NCBI RefSeq assembly: GCF_011038645.2
Contig: NZ_CP064955.1
Location: 1,984,001 to 2,048,000 of the forward strand
Length of the DNA: 64,000 nucleotides
Direction: 5' to 3'
Origin: Corynebacterium qintianiae
GTDB lineage: Bacteria > Actinomycetota > Actinomycetes > Mycobacteriales > Mycobacteriaceae
Shown here: positions 16,182 through 24,414 of the stretch, in pieces
How the letters are laid out: the number at the start of each line of letters is the position of its first letter
Numbering within the stretch: the first letter of the stretch is position 1
Made by a program: the position numbers and the translations under genes
The notes under the pieces: model-generated
Database searches by the model: none
The model's input: the letters and a program-made list of their open reading frames with translations, nothing else
Told to the model about the DNA's origin: nothing

Positions 16182-18938
16182 TCAGACATCACTGCCCCGT
16201 CCATCGCTCACGATTTCGATTCCGAGCTCGTCGGTGTAGCGCACAGTAAACCTCCCGATTGTGATCTCGCCGTGCTGATCAAGAGGAAGGGCTAGTTGCC
16301 CCTTCAGTAGGTTGCTCTGCTGCCAGCCGATAGGCGTGATCTGCTCTAGGCCGCCGACAACCGCGTCAAAGTCGTCGTCCCACCGTGTCATTCGCGCGGG
16401 TAGCCGCACGGTGCTGGCGGCGAGGTGCCGGGCCTCTTTATATGGAGGTTCCTCACTATCCTCGAAGTCCTTAAAACCACCACCATACGGGCGGTAGACG
16501 GACTCGCCCGCTACGATTGGAATGACCTCTACGGAGGGTTCTGCGTCGCGGACCTGGGCATTTCCGGCTTCCTCTCGGTCGAGAAACGCCATCGCTTGGT
16601 CGGTCAGCCCAAATAGTGCGGTAAATTGCTTCGCTTCTTCTGGAACCGGAAGCATGTATGTTCCTGCACGCGAGTGAGCTTCCACCTGACGCTGGTCGTC
16701 TTCCGCGACGGCTTCCTCCCACGCCCGCGCCCAGGCAGAAGGGATTCTGGAATCCGCAGAGTAGACCGTACGAACAAGCCCGGGGATGTCGTCGGGTCGA
16801 CGGAACGTTTGCGGAAGGTTCGCGAGGGTCGCGAGTAACAGCTTGGTTCCGTAGATAGCTGCCGCGCCGGAGTCGAACTCAGGGACAGGATCGCGTCCGA
16901 CGATGGCCCGCACGATCACCTGCGGAGACTGCAGACGCTTTGGGCGATCCGACTCCGGGCGTCGGTGGCGGTGAACGCGCCCGATGCGCTGAATTATTAG
17001 GTCGATAGGCGCGATATCGGTGATGAGGACGTCGGCATCGATGTCCAAGCTCTGCTCGGCAACCTGGGTCGCTACCACGATGCGCCGATACGGCCTGCCC
17101 TGTCCACGATGGGCATCGGGACCGAGCGCGGCGCGCAGCCCATCTTCCTTCTCCGCGCGCTGCCAGGCGACAAATCCCGCGTGGTGGAGCTCGGTATCGT
17201 TGGGGTACCCGGAGGCGATGCGCCGGTATGCCTCCTGAGCTCGAGCGATGGTGTTGCATATGACGAGCGCACAGCCGCCGTCGACAAGCAGCTCCCCAAG
17301 CTCGGCGGTTAAGTCGTCCAGCTCGTCGCTAAGGTAGCGGATCTCGGCGACGAGATTCGTCGGTGCGGGATCGACAGAAATGGTTTCGACGGACTCCTGA
17401 GTTGCCACGGTGATGAGGGGGTATGCGTCGCTCGGGATGTCGGGCAGTTCGGCCTCCGTGTAGGCGGCCACAAGCGCTTGGCGACGCTCCGGCGGCAGCG
17501 TCGCTGTCATCACAATCACGCTCGCCCCGTAGTACGCAAGCCAGCGAATGGTCCTCATGAGGTAATCCGATGTGTACGTATCAAAAGCGTGCACCTCGTC
17601 GAAGATCACGACCTTGCCGGCCAGCGCCACGTGCCGCAGCATGGAATACCGCTGCTTAAGCGCCATCATGAGCACCTGGTCGATGGTGCCGACGACCACG
17701 TTGGAGAGCAGACCGCGCCGCCTCCCGCTCATCCACGAACTGGCCACGACGTGCCCCTGTTTTCCGTGGTCCTTCCCGACGCCGTAATAGCGCAATTTTT
17801 GATACGACTCGGAGAGCTGGTTTTTCGAGTGCGCCAGATACATCGACGAGACGTGATCGTCTTCCACCGAACTCTCTGCCCACTTCATGACACGTTCGAG
17901 CAGCCCGTTCGCCGTCGCCATCGTCGGCGCAGCGAAGTAGATGCCTTGCGCCCCCTTCCCCATCGCCATGGCTGCGGCTAGAGCGCCTTCTGTCTTTCCG
18001 ACGCCCGTCTCGGCCTCTAGAATGAGCAGGCCAGGCTGCTTAAGGTGCGACGCGGCGTCGAAAAAGGCGCGTTGCACAGGCCTCGGAGCGAACCCGAAGG
18101 CGCGCTCGAATACCCGATCTGAGCCAACGTCGGTCTTGGCCGGGGACCACGGGCCGGTAAGATCGGTGGCCTCCATGCCGCGGCACAGCCGCTCCTCCTG
18201 GGACTCGCCGACCACCATCGGAAACGCGTCCTGGTTGGAGGCGATCCAGTCTGCCATGACCACAAGGCCCGTGAGGATCTGAAGCGCCTTGACATTGTCG
18301 CCGCGGGCGTGTTCCAAGGCTTCCCGAGCGTTGGTAAGGTTTGCCATTTCGTCAAGAAGTTCGGCGTGGACCGCCTTCCACGGTGACTTGTATCGAGTCA
18401 GCGAACGCTCCTCGTTGGCCCCGTCTCCAGACGAAGGTATTCCGTGGTGCGCATCAACTACTCCGCTAAATCCGGGGTCATAACCACACTTGCGCAGCCA
18501 CTTCTTGAGGATAATCCCCGAGGCCACCCCATGCGGGAACTTAGTAAGACTACGCTCGTCAGAGTTCATCTCAACTGGAAGGCCGGAGTCCCTCACGGCT
18601 GAGACAAGGTGCTCGAATTCTTCCTTGTAGCTCTGCGACTGGAAGGTAACCGTCGCCTTTCCAATGTCGTGAACGCCTGATAGCCACAGGTAGATCCGCC
18701 GCACGTCATCCTCGTCGATCTCGAGGCGGCCCGCGAGCCACTCCTTCATCCGGCGCGGCACCCAGACATCATAAACCGCCGCAGCTGCGCATGCCGTGTC
18801 GACGAGGTGCTGCGGAAGGCAGAGGTGCCCGGTTTCGTCCCCAGACTTCGCCCAGAGAGCCTTCGCTTGAGGCGATCGACGTGCAGCCCAGCCGTTCGCG
18901 CGCTGGGCAAACTCGAGGGTTGAAGGTGGTAGGTGCAT
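16182..18938 (-). CDS. cas3: Cas3 helicase-nuclease, type I-E
   Basis: 918 aa from the chosen ATG. The HD nuclease domain comes first (LSGVHDIGKATVTF at about 87-100). The SF2 helicase follows: Walker A ETGVGKT near 312, DEVH near 447, MTATLPP, and motif VI QRIGRVHRHRRP. Cas3 is recruited by Cascade and degrades target DNA. I chose ATG 18938 because GGAGG lies five bases before it; an in-frame TTG at 18974 would add 12 residues without support. It heads the cas operon behind a candidate promoter at 19004-19031. All catalytic motifs are intact. Confidence 0.96.
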   Translation of the reverse strand: MHLPPSTLEFAQRANGWAARRSPQAKALWAKSGDETGHLCLPQHLVDTACAAAAVYDVWVPRRMKEWLAGRLEIDEDDVRRIYLWLSGVHDIGKATVTFQSQSYKEEFEHLVSAVRDSGLPVEMNSDERSLTKFPHGVASGIILKKWLRKCGYDPGFSGVVDAHHGIPSSGDGANEERSLTRYKSPWKAVHAELLDEMANLTNAREALEHARGDNVKALQILTGLVVMADWIASNQDAFPMVVGESQEERLCRGMEATDLTGPWSPAKTDVGSDRVFERAFGFAPRPVQRAFFDAASHLKQPGLLILEAETGVGKTEGALAAAMAMGKGAQGIYFAAPTMATANGLLERVMKWAESSVEDDHVSSMYLAHSKNQLSESYQKLRYYGVGKDHGKQGHVVASSWMSGRRRGLLSNVVVGTIDQVLMMALKQRYSMLRHVALAGKVVIFDEVHAFDTYTSDYLMRTIRWLAYYGASVIVMTATLPPERRQALVAAYTEAELPDIPSDAYPLITVATQESVETISVDPAPTNLVAEIRYLSDELDDLTAELGELLVDGGCALVICNTIARAQEAYRRIASGYPNDTELHHAGFVAWQRAEKEDGLRAALGPDAHRGQGRPYRRIVVATQVAEQSLDIDADVLITDIAPIDLIIQRIGRVHRHRRPESDRPKRLQSPQVIVRAIVGRDPVPEFDSGAAAIYGTKLLLATLANLPQTFRRPDDIPGLVRTVYSADSRIPSAWARAWEEAVAEDDQRQVEAHSRAGTYMLPVPEEAKQFTALFGLTDQAMAFLDREEAGNAQVRDAEPSVEVIPIVAGESVYRPYGGGFKDFEDSEEPPYKEARHLAASTVRLPARMTRWDDDFDAVVGGLEQITPIGWQQSNLLKGQLALPLDQHGEITIGRFTVRYTDELGIEIVSDGRGSDV

Positions 18939-19003
18939 TCTGCCTCCGAAGCAACGGAAAGGTGGGAGGATCAAGGAGGAGCCAGTCCCTGTGGACGTTG
19001 TCT

Positions 19004-19031
19004 ACCTTAAACGAAGTTTCCTTTTCTGCAA
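19004..19031 (-). promoter_or_regulatory. Candidate cas operon promoter
   Basis: On the minus strand, -35 TTGCAG (19026-19031) and -10 TAAGGT (19004-19009) with a 16-base spacer, about 65 bases before the cas3 start. The fit is moderate; the region is otherwise AT-richer than its surroundings. The orphan repeat pair lies just upstream. Confidence 0.4.
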
Positions 19032-19081
19032 CCCTTTGCATGTTGCTTTCTTTAATCACTCACCAAGACCAGGTAGACTGC

Positions 19082-19158
19082 CCCTGGGAAGCACCAGCAG
19101 GGATGAGCCGATGCACAGGGTCGCATGGACCCGTTCCCCGCGACAGCGGGGATGGGCT
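19082..19158 (+). repeat. Orphan pair of CRISPR-repeat-like sequences upstream of cas3
   Basis: The second unit (19131-19158) matches the minus-strand array repeat at about 21 of 28 positions, including TCCCCGCG, AGCGGGGATG and the stem. The first unit (19082-19109) matches only its 3-prime half (AGCAGGGATGAGCC, 13 of 14) but can still form a CCCTG/CAGGG stem. They lie in the same orientation on the plus strand, opposite to the main array, separated by 21 bases rather than 33. This is either a decayed mini-array or a crRNA-like regulatory locus. The similarity is seen in the sequence; function is inference. Confidence 0.65.
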
Positions 19159-19181
19159 CCATCTCCCCGCAGGTGGCCCCG

Positions 19182-19207
19182 CCGGCCTATTTTGCAAAAT
19201 AGGCCGG
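19182..19207. promoter_or_regulatory. Perfect 26-bp palindrome between ugd and cas3
   Basis: CCGGCCTATTTTG followed immediately by its exact complement CAAAATAGGCCGG. A further half-site AAAATAGG occurs at about 19212-19219. It could fold as the transcript end of ugd, but there is no U-tract on the minus strand; alternatively it is an operator for a dimeric regulator. Which of these applies cannot be decided by reading. Confidence 0.55.
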
Positions 19208-19259
19208 TTTCGAAAAATAGGAAGTGATCGCCGGCGCAGACACCGACCGCCGCGAGCGG

Positions 19260-20576
19260 CTACCCGCGCCCTAGCGCCCGCACCTTCCAACCGGCGGCCT
19301 GCCAGGCCTCGGTGGGCAGGACGTTGCGGCCGTCGATAATGAGGCGCTGGTCCACGAGCTCGCCCGCGGCGGCCGGGTCGATGTCCCGGAACTGCTGCCA
19401 CTCGGTGGCGAGGATGACGAGTTCGGCGTTTGTTAAGGCGTCATCAAGCGAAGATGCGTAATCGAGCGTGGGGAAGACGCGGCGGGCGTTGTCCATGGCC
19501 TCCGGGTCGAACACGCGCACGGCCGCGCCGGCGAGGGAGAGCTGGCCAGCCACGGCAAGTGCTGGCGAGTCGCGCACGTCGTCGGAGTTCGGTTTGAACG
19601 CCGCACCCAGCACGGTGACGCGCCGGCCGATCAGCGATCCGAGCTCCTCGCGGGCGATGTCCACGACGCGCTGGCGGCGCCGCATGTTGATGGCATCGAC
19701 CTCGCGGAGGAAGGTCAGGGCCTGATCAGCGCCGAGCTCGCCGGCACGCGCCATAAACGCGCGGATATCCTTGGGCAGGCAACCGCCGCCGAAGCCGAGA
19801 CCGGCGCCTAAGAACTTGCGGCCGATGCGGTCGTCGTAACCGATGGCGTCCGCCAGCTGGGTCACATCCGCTCCGACGATCTCGCAGACCTCGCTCACCG
19901 CGTTGATGAACGAGATCTTCGTGGCCAAAAACGCGTTCGCGGAGACCTTCACAAGCTCCGCGGTCTGCAGGTCGGTGAGGACGAAGGGGGTGCCGTTGGA
20001 CAGGGGCGTGGCGTAGACCTCGCGTGCGATGTCCTCGGCGGTGGAGTCCTGCGCGCGGGTGCCCAGCACAATGCGGTCCGGCTCGATGGTGTCCTTCACG
20101 GCGTAGCCCTCACGCAGGAACTCCGGGTTCCACGCGATCTCGACCTCAGTGCCCGCCGGGGCAAGCCGGTTCGCGCGCTCCTGCAACGCCGCGGCGGTAC
20201 CCACCGGCACCGTGGACTTGCCGAAAATGACGTGTCGGCCGGTTAGCTGGGGCACCAGGTCGTCGATAACCGCTTCGACGTAACGGGTGTCCGCGGCGTA
20301 GGAGCCACGCTGCTGCGGGGTGCCCACCCCGATGAAATGGACGTTGGCGAACTCGGCGACACGCGCGTAATCGGTGGTGAAATCAAGCCGGCCGGACGCG
20401 ATGTTGCGCTCCAGCACCTCCGGCAAGCCGGGCTCGAAAAACGGCACCTTGCCCGCCTTGAGCTGGTTGATCTTGTTCTCATCCACGTCCACGCCGAGCA
20501 CCTCATGGCCAAGCTCGGCCATGCAGGCGGCGTGGGTTGCACCGAGATACCCGGTGCCGATAACCGTCATACGCAT
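19260..20576 (-). CDS. ugd: UDP-glucose 6-dehydrogenase
   Basis: 438 aa. N-terminal Rossmann fold MTVIGTGYLGATHAACMAELGHEV, middle helical domain, and the active-site cysteine in GFGGGCLPKDIRAF. A C-terminal UDP-binding domain with GAAFKPNSDDVRDSPAL follows. It oxidises UDP-glucose twice to UDP-glucuronate, a precursor for cell-envelope or capsular glycans. The gene starts ten bases after dcd ends, so the two are probably cotranscribed. Length and motifs are standard. Confidence 0.93.
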   Translation of the reverse strand: MRMTVIGTGYLGATHAACMAELGHEVLGVDVDENKINQLKAGKVPFFEPGLPEVLERNIASGRLDFTTDYARVAEFANVHFIGVGTPQQRGSYAADTRYVEAVIDDLVPQLTGRHVIFGKSTVPVGTAAALQERANRLAPAGTEVEIAWNPEFLREGYAVKDTIEPDRIVLGTRAQDSTAEDIAREVYATPLSNGTPFVLTDLQTAELVKVSANAFLATKISFINAVSEVCEIVGADVTQLADAIGYDDRIGRKFLGAGLGFGGGCLPKDIRAFMARAGELGADQALTFLREVDAINMRRRQRVVDIAREELGSLIGRRVTVLGAAFKPNSDDVRDSPALAVAGQLSLAGAAVRVFDPEAMDNARRVFPTLDYASSLDDALTNAELVILATEWQQFRDIDPAAAGELVDQRLIIDGRNVLPTEAWQAAGWKVRALGRG

Positions 20577-20586
20577 GACGGCGAGT

Positions 20587-21153
20587 CTAGTCCCGGAAGT
20601 TCAAGTACGCCTTGGAAGGAGTGGGGCCGCGCTGCCCCTGGTACTTCGAACCGAGCCGTCCGGAACCGTACGGCGTCTGCGCGGGCGAGGACATGCGGAA
20701 CAGAGCCAGCTGGCCGACTTTCATGCCCGGCCACAGGGTGATCGGCAGGTTAGCCACGTTAGAGAGCTCGAGGGTGATGTGGCCGGAGAAACCGGGGTCG
20801 ATGAACCCGGCCGTCGAGTGGGTTAACAGTCCCAGGCGGCCGAGCGAGGACTTGCCTTCAAGGCGGCCGGCCAGGTCGGCCGGGAGGGTGATCTTCTCCA
20901 GCGTGGCGGCCAAGACGAACTCGCCGGGATGCAGCACGAACGCGTCACCGTCCTCGACCTCCACCAGCGTGGTCAGGTCCGGCATCTCCTGCTTTGGGTC
21001 GATGTGCGTGTAGCGCGAGTTGTTGAACACGCGGAAAAACTTGTCCATGCGCACATCGATTGAGGACGGCTGCACCAGCTCCTCGTCGTACGGCTCGATG
21101 GCGAGGCGACCGGAATCGACGGCGGCGCGAATGTCTTGATCGGAAAGAAGCAC
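20587..21153 (-). CDS. dcd: dCTP deaminase
   Basis: 188 aa from a GTG start. [37 protein letters not shown] is the family N-terminus, and the active-site region [35 protein letters not shown] is complete. The enzyme deaminates dCTP; actinobacterial members often also release pyrophosphate to give dUMP. Upstream in-frame codons reach into the tRNA and are not coding. TAAACT lies seven bases before the GTG, suggesting a leaderless transcript. ugd follows after ten bases. Confidence 0.93.
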   Translation of the reverse strand: MLLSDQDIRAAVDSGRLAIEPYDEELVQPSSIDVRMDKFFRVFNNSRYTHIDPKQEMPDLTTLVEVEDGDAFVLHPGEFVLAATLEKITLPADLAGRLEGKSSLGRLGLLTHSTAGFIDPGFSGHITLELSNVANLPITLWPGMKVGQLALFRMSSPAQTPYGSGRLGSKYQGQRGPTPSKAYLNFRD

Positions 21154-21228
21154 GGGACAGAGTTTACTGGGTAGGTGGTTTGTTGTTGCCGGGCCCCACG
21201 GTGCTACTATCACCTGCATTGCTTCACT

Positions 21229-21302
21229 GCCGGCGTAGTTTAGTGGTAGAACATCAGCTTCCCAAGCTGAGAGTGCGAGTTCGATTCTCGTCGCCGGCTC
21301 CA
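21229..21302 (+). tRNA. tRNA-Gly (anticodon CCC)
   Basis: Full cloverleaf: acceptor stem GCCGGCG / CGCCGGC, D-arm with AGTGGTAG, anticodon stem TCAGC / GCTGA around loop TTCCCAA giving anticodon CCC, T-arm with GTTCGATTC, and an encoded CCA end at 21300-21302. It decodes GGG. It stands alone, divergent from dcd. Confidence 0.96.
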
Positions 21303-21346
21303 CTTTTTCCTGCGGGTGCGCGGCGTTCCGCCTAAACCCCAACACC

Positions 21347-21368
21347 CCGAACTTGCAGCAAGTTTAGG
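21347..21368 (+). repeat. Dispersed 22-bp element, copy 1
   Basis: CCGAACTTGC followed by AGCAAGTTTAGG; the core AACTTGCAGCAAGTT is a hairpin. It matches the complement of 34033-34054 at about 19 of 22 positions, and the similarity extends a few bases further. It is intergenic here, between tRNA-Gly and the transporter gene. Confidence 0.45.
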
Positions 21369-21484
21369 GGGAATACGAGCAAGTTGACCCGTCAGGGTTT
21401 TGGGGGGAGCGGGGCACCGCCCAATTAGCGCCACCACACGAAACCCGCTACGGTGTTGTGCTGGCCTGGAACACGAGACATGTG

Positions 21485-21506
21485 GCGCACTGAGACTACA
21501 GTGCGC
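21485..21506. promoter_or_regulatory. 22-bp dyad upstream of the MFS-CBS transporter gene
   Basis: GCGCACTG, six bases, CAGTGCGC: a perfect 8-bp inverted repeat about 60 bases before the transporter start. Size and position fit an operator for a dimeric regulator, as is usual for drug-efflux genes. No regulator gene lies next to it. Confidence 0.5.
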
Positions 21507-21565
21507 GTAAATCTGATGACGCCACCGAAGCCACTCCCCTGTACTCGTACTCCCAGAGAGGTTTC

Positions 21566-23455
21566 ATGGCTTCCCCTACAACGCCGTCGTCAAGCGAACA
21601 CGCACGCGGTTCGCAAACAATCATGGTGGCCGCCGCGCTCGCGGCTTTCATCGCCACCTTCAACGAAACGTTCCTCAACGTCGGTTTCACTCCAATCATG
21701 GCTGACCTGGGCATTAACGTCGCCACGGTGCAGTGGCTCGCCACCGCCTACATGCTGGGCGCGGCCGTGATGACCCCAACCGCCGGGTTCTTCATCACCC
21801 GCTTCGGCACCAAGCCCCTGTTCTTGGCCACCACGTCAGCGCTGATCATCGGTGGCGCCGTCACCGCCCTGGCCCCCAACTTCACCGTGCTGCTCATCGG
21901 CCGCATTATCCAGTCCATCGGCACAGGTCTGCTCGTGCCCATCGGCATGATGGTCGCGCTGACGGTCGCGCCGAAGCCGAAGATTGGCAAGTACATGGGC
22001 ATCATGGGTTCGATGACCACGCTCGGGCCGTCAATAGCTATCTTGGCGTCTGGCGTGGTCCTCGAGCTCACCGGCAACAACTGGCGCGCACTGAGCTGGG
22101 TGTTCACCGCTCTGTCCGTCATCGTCTTCCTGGTTGGCCTGACCACCGTGTACAACATCTCGGACAACGCGAAGGCTCGCCTGGATTACCCGTCGCTCGC
22201 ACTGGTTGCCATCGGTCTGATCGGCTTGCTCTACGGCATCTCCACCATCTTCGGACCGGCTAAGATCACGGCCGAGGCTACGTTCGTTGTTGGGCTCGTG
22301 GCGATGTGGCTGTTTGTCAGGCGCCAGGAGGTCGTCGATAAGCCGCTGATCAACCTCGCGCCGCTGAAGGTGTATCCCTTCGCCGCGGGTGTGCTGGTCA
22401 ACGTCGTCGCGCTGATCATCGTGTTCTCCATGAACATCCTCGTGCCCACGCACCTGCAGAACGTGCAGGGCACCTCGGGGCTGACCGCGTCGCTGGTCCT
22501 CTTCCCCGCCATCCTGCTCGCGGCAGTCTTCGGCCCGATCGCGGGCAACATCTACGACTCGAAGGGTCCGCGCTGGCTCCTTCCCGTCGGTATGGGGCTC
22601 ATGGCGGTGTTCGCACTCGCCACGGCGTACCTCATGCGTGTCGACGCACTGTGGCTGATCACCCTGGCTTACATCCCCGCCATTCTGGGCTCGGCGCTGA
22701 CCATCGGCCCGGTTCAGTCGTTCGCGCTGGGTTCGCTGCCGCGCCAGCTCAACCCGGACGGTGTGACGATTTTCTCCACCAGCTTCCAGATCGCCGGTTG
22801 CGTCGGTACCGCCCTGTCCACGGGCATCTACGGCGCGGTTCTCGCCCAGGGTGACGGCGCGGGGGCGGCCAACAACGCTTTTCTTACCGTCGGCGTCGTC
22901 CTGTTTGTGCTTGCCGCCGGTGCGGTGGTCCTCGGTTATACGGGCACCCGGGCGCATACGCCTGCCGCCACCGCCCCTGCTACGGTGCAACCCGCCGATT
23001 CGCTGGTCAACGAGCTCATGAAGACCGACGTCTACCACCTCGCGCCCACCGCGACAATCCGCGAGGCCCTCCACATGTTCGTGAACAATCGCATCTCGGG
23101 TGTGCCGCTGATCAGCGACGGGCAGCTGCGCGGGTTCGTCTCCGATGGCGACGTGTTGGACGCCATCGGCGATTCAGTCCCCACCTTCACTACTCCGTAC
23201 GCCTTGCTGAAGAACGAGGATTCCGCGGAATTCTCCACCGATGTGGCAGCGGTGCTTTCTCGCCCGGTGTCCACCATCGCCACCGAGTCTGTCATCACCG
23301 TCAACGTCAACGACGACCTCGGACATATCTCCTCGGTCCTGGCGGACAGGCACCTGAAGAAAGCGCCGGTGGTGGACGATACCGGCCGCGTCGTGGGCAT
23401 CATCAACCGTTCCGACATCAACCGGTACCTGGTGTCCACCTACGTGGGCTCGTAG
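21566..23455 (+). CDS. MFS transporter (DHA2-like) with C-terminal CBS domain pair
   Basis: 629 aa. Residues about 20-465 form a 12-14-helix major facilitator domain of the multidrug DHA2 type (NETFLNVGFTPIMADLGINVATVQWLATAYMLGAAVMTP; IGRIIQSIGTGLLVPIGMM). Residues about 485-625 are two CBS domains (LMKTDVYHLAPTATIREALHMFVNNRISGVPLIS, then PVSTIATESVITVNVNDDL and KKAPVVDDTGRVVGIINRSDI). CBS pairs bind adenine nucleotides and gate other transporters; in this MFS class they are unusual. GAGAGG precedes the ATG. The substrate is unknown; energy-sensing control of efflux is an inference. Confidence 0.88.
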   Translation: MASPTTPSSSEHARGSQTIMVAAALAAFIATFNETFLNVGFTPIMADLGINVATVQWLATAYMLGAAVMTPTAGFFITRFGTKPLFLATTSALIIGGAVTALAPNFTVLLIGRIIQSIGTGLLVPIGMMVALTVAPKPKIGKYMGIMGSMTTLGPSIAILASGVVLELTGNNWRALSWVFTALSVIVFLVGLTTVYNISDNAKARLDYPSLALVAIGLIGLLYGISTIFGPAKITAEATFVVGLVAMWLFVRRQEVVDKPLINLAPLKVYPFAAGVLVNVVALIIVFSMNILVPTHLQNVQGTSGLTASLVLFPAILLAAVFGPIAGNIYDSKGPRWLLPVGMGLMAVFALATAYLMRVDALWLITLAYIPAILGSALTIGPVQSFALGSLPRQLNPDGVTIFSTSFQIAGCVGTALSTGIYGAVLAQGDGAGAANNAFLTVGVVLFVLAAGAVVLGYTGTRAHTPAATAPATVQPADSLVNELMKTDVYHLAPTATIREALHMFVNNRISGVPLISDGQLRGFVSDGDVLDAIGDSVPTFTTPYALLKNEDSAEFSTDVAAVLSRPVSTIATESVITVNVNDDLGHISSVLADRHLKKAPVVDDTGRVVGIINRSDINRYLVSTYVGS

Positions 23456-23459
23456 GCGA

Positions 23460-24035
23460 TCACGCAGTACACGGCGTAATCGGCGTGCGGGAATAGGTGA
23501 ACACCGCACGCCGGCCGTCGCTGTCGGGCCCGCGCAGGATGCCCCACCTGGGGTTGTAGTCCACCGCAGTGGCGCAACGCAGGGGCTCGTGGTTGTAAAC
23601 CACGATCGTTTCGGTTGGGGTTTGAAACGTCACCCGGTTGCCCTCCACCGCAACGGCGTCCACCGGGAGCCAGTCCGAGGCGGGGCCATTGCCGGCTCGC
23701 AGGGCGGGAATCCAGTGGGGGCGGTGGCCGCTGCAGATGAGCGTGCACTCAGCGGCGCTGACACGCGTGCGCTCCACACCCGGTTGAGGCAGCACAACCA
23801 CCTCCCCACCCTTAAGGCGCGCGGCGTTGCGGGAGGGTGAGTAGTCGAAACCCGGCGCGATGAGTGCCGTGAGCGAGAACGCCGCCTGTGCGCTGGCGAA
23901 CTCCCGCACGGCCGTCTCAACCGCGGTACTGAAGGTCAGGGTCGTGGCATCGATGTTGTCTAACTGCGCCGGAACCCAGTCGTCGGGCAGGCCTGCGGGC
24001 AAAAAAGCGGACATGTCGATAGACATAGGGGTCAT
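23460..24035 (-). CDS. Protein of unknown function
   Basis: 191 aa, soluble, no signal peptide or transmembrane segment. I recognise no family. It has a central VVVLPQPGVERTRVSAAECTLICSGHRPHWIPALR, a C-terminal VTFQTPTETIVVYNHEPLRCATAVDYNPRWGIL, and a beta-rich look. GGAG seven bases before the ATG at 24035 sets the start; an in-frame GTG at 24059 would add eight residues. It converges on the transporter gene, ending five bases after its stop. It could be an orphan of recent arrival, but nothing in base composition shows this. Confidence 0.6.
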   Translation of the reverse strand: MTPMSIDMSAFLPAGLPDDWVPAQLDNIDATTLTFSTAVETAVREFASAQAAFSLTALIAPGFDYSPSRNAARLKGGEVVVLPQPGVERTRVSAAECTLICSGHRPHWIPALRAGNGPASDWLPVDAVAVEGNRVTFQTPTETIVVYNHEPLRCATAVDYNPRWGILRGPDSDGRRAVFTYSRTPITPCTA

Positions 24036-24252
24036 AGGTTTGCTCCAATCAAATCGCACTTCCGGCGCGCGGTCGCGCAGCCGGCCGATCTTCCCCCGGG
24101 AGCACCGTGCGCGACAGCGCGGTTGCTAGCCGACGAGCCGGGAGGCTTTTGAGCGTCGGACTTCTTGATCGCGAATCAAACAATAACAGACAGCTTGGTC
24201 TAGTGCAAGCCCGGGGTGGGCGGCGCCTCCGTTTTCCTCCCCCCAAATAGCT
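24036..24252. other. Non-coding stretch upstream of the unknown gene
   Basis: About 215 bases with no credible reading frame. An AT-rich segment around 24170-24200 (CGCGAATCAAACAATAACAG) probably holds the promoter of the unknown minus-strand gene. No repeat or RNA gene was recognised. Confidence 0.4.
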
Positions 24253-24361
24253 AGGTGGTCACGGATCCCTTGGCTGTGACATCTCAAATGTCACGGTGGA
24301 CGAAATCGGGGTTGCGTTTCCCCAGGTGGTCACGGTCGAGAATTGCTTCACAGTGACATCT
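24253..24361 (+). repeat. Two tandem copies of an imperfect repeat with GTGACAT half-sites
   Basis: AGGTGGTCACGG occurs at 24253-24264 and again at 24324-24335 (71 bases apart). Each is followed by a GTGACATCT (24276-24284, 24353-24361). Within the first copy GTGACAT, five bases, ATGTCAC (24276-24294) is a perfect inverted repeat. It lies just before the lipase-like gene and may bind a regulator. Confidence 0.5.
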
Positions 24362-24398
24362 GGCCTTATCAGCGGCCTAGCCCGGCGCGCGAGGCGTC

Positions 24399-24404
24399 TA
24401 TAAG
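24399..24404 (+). promoter_or_regulatory. Candidate -10 box for the lipase-like gene
   Basis: TATAAG ten bases before the ATG at 24415, with no ribosome site between them, suggesting a leaderless or very short-leader mRNA. The -35 is not recognisable; the tandem repeats end about 40 bases upstream. Confidence 0.35.
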
Positions 24405-24414
24405 CTGGGGTGCC

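Noticed and set aside
19163..19170. CTCCCCGC as a possible third orphan repeat near cas3
   Set aside because: Only eight bases match and the position overlaps the area directly behind the second unit, with no room for a spacer.
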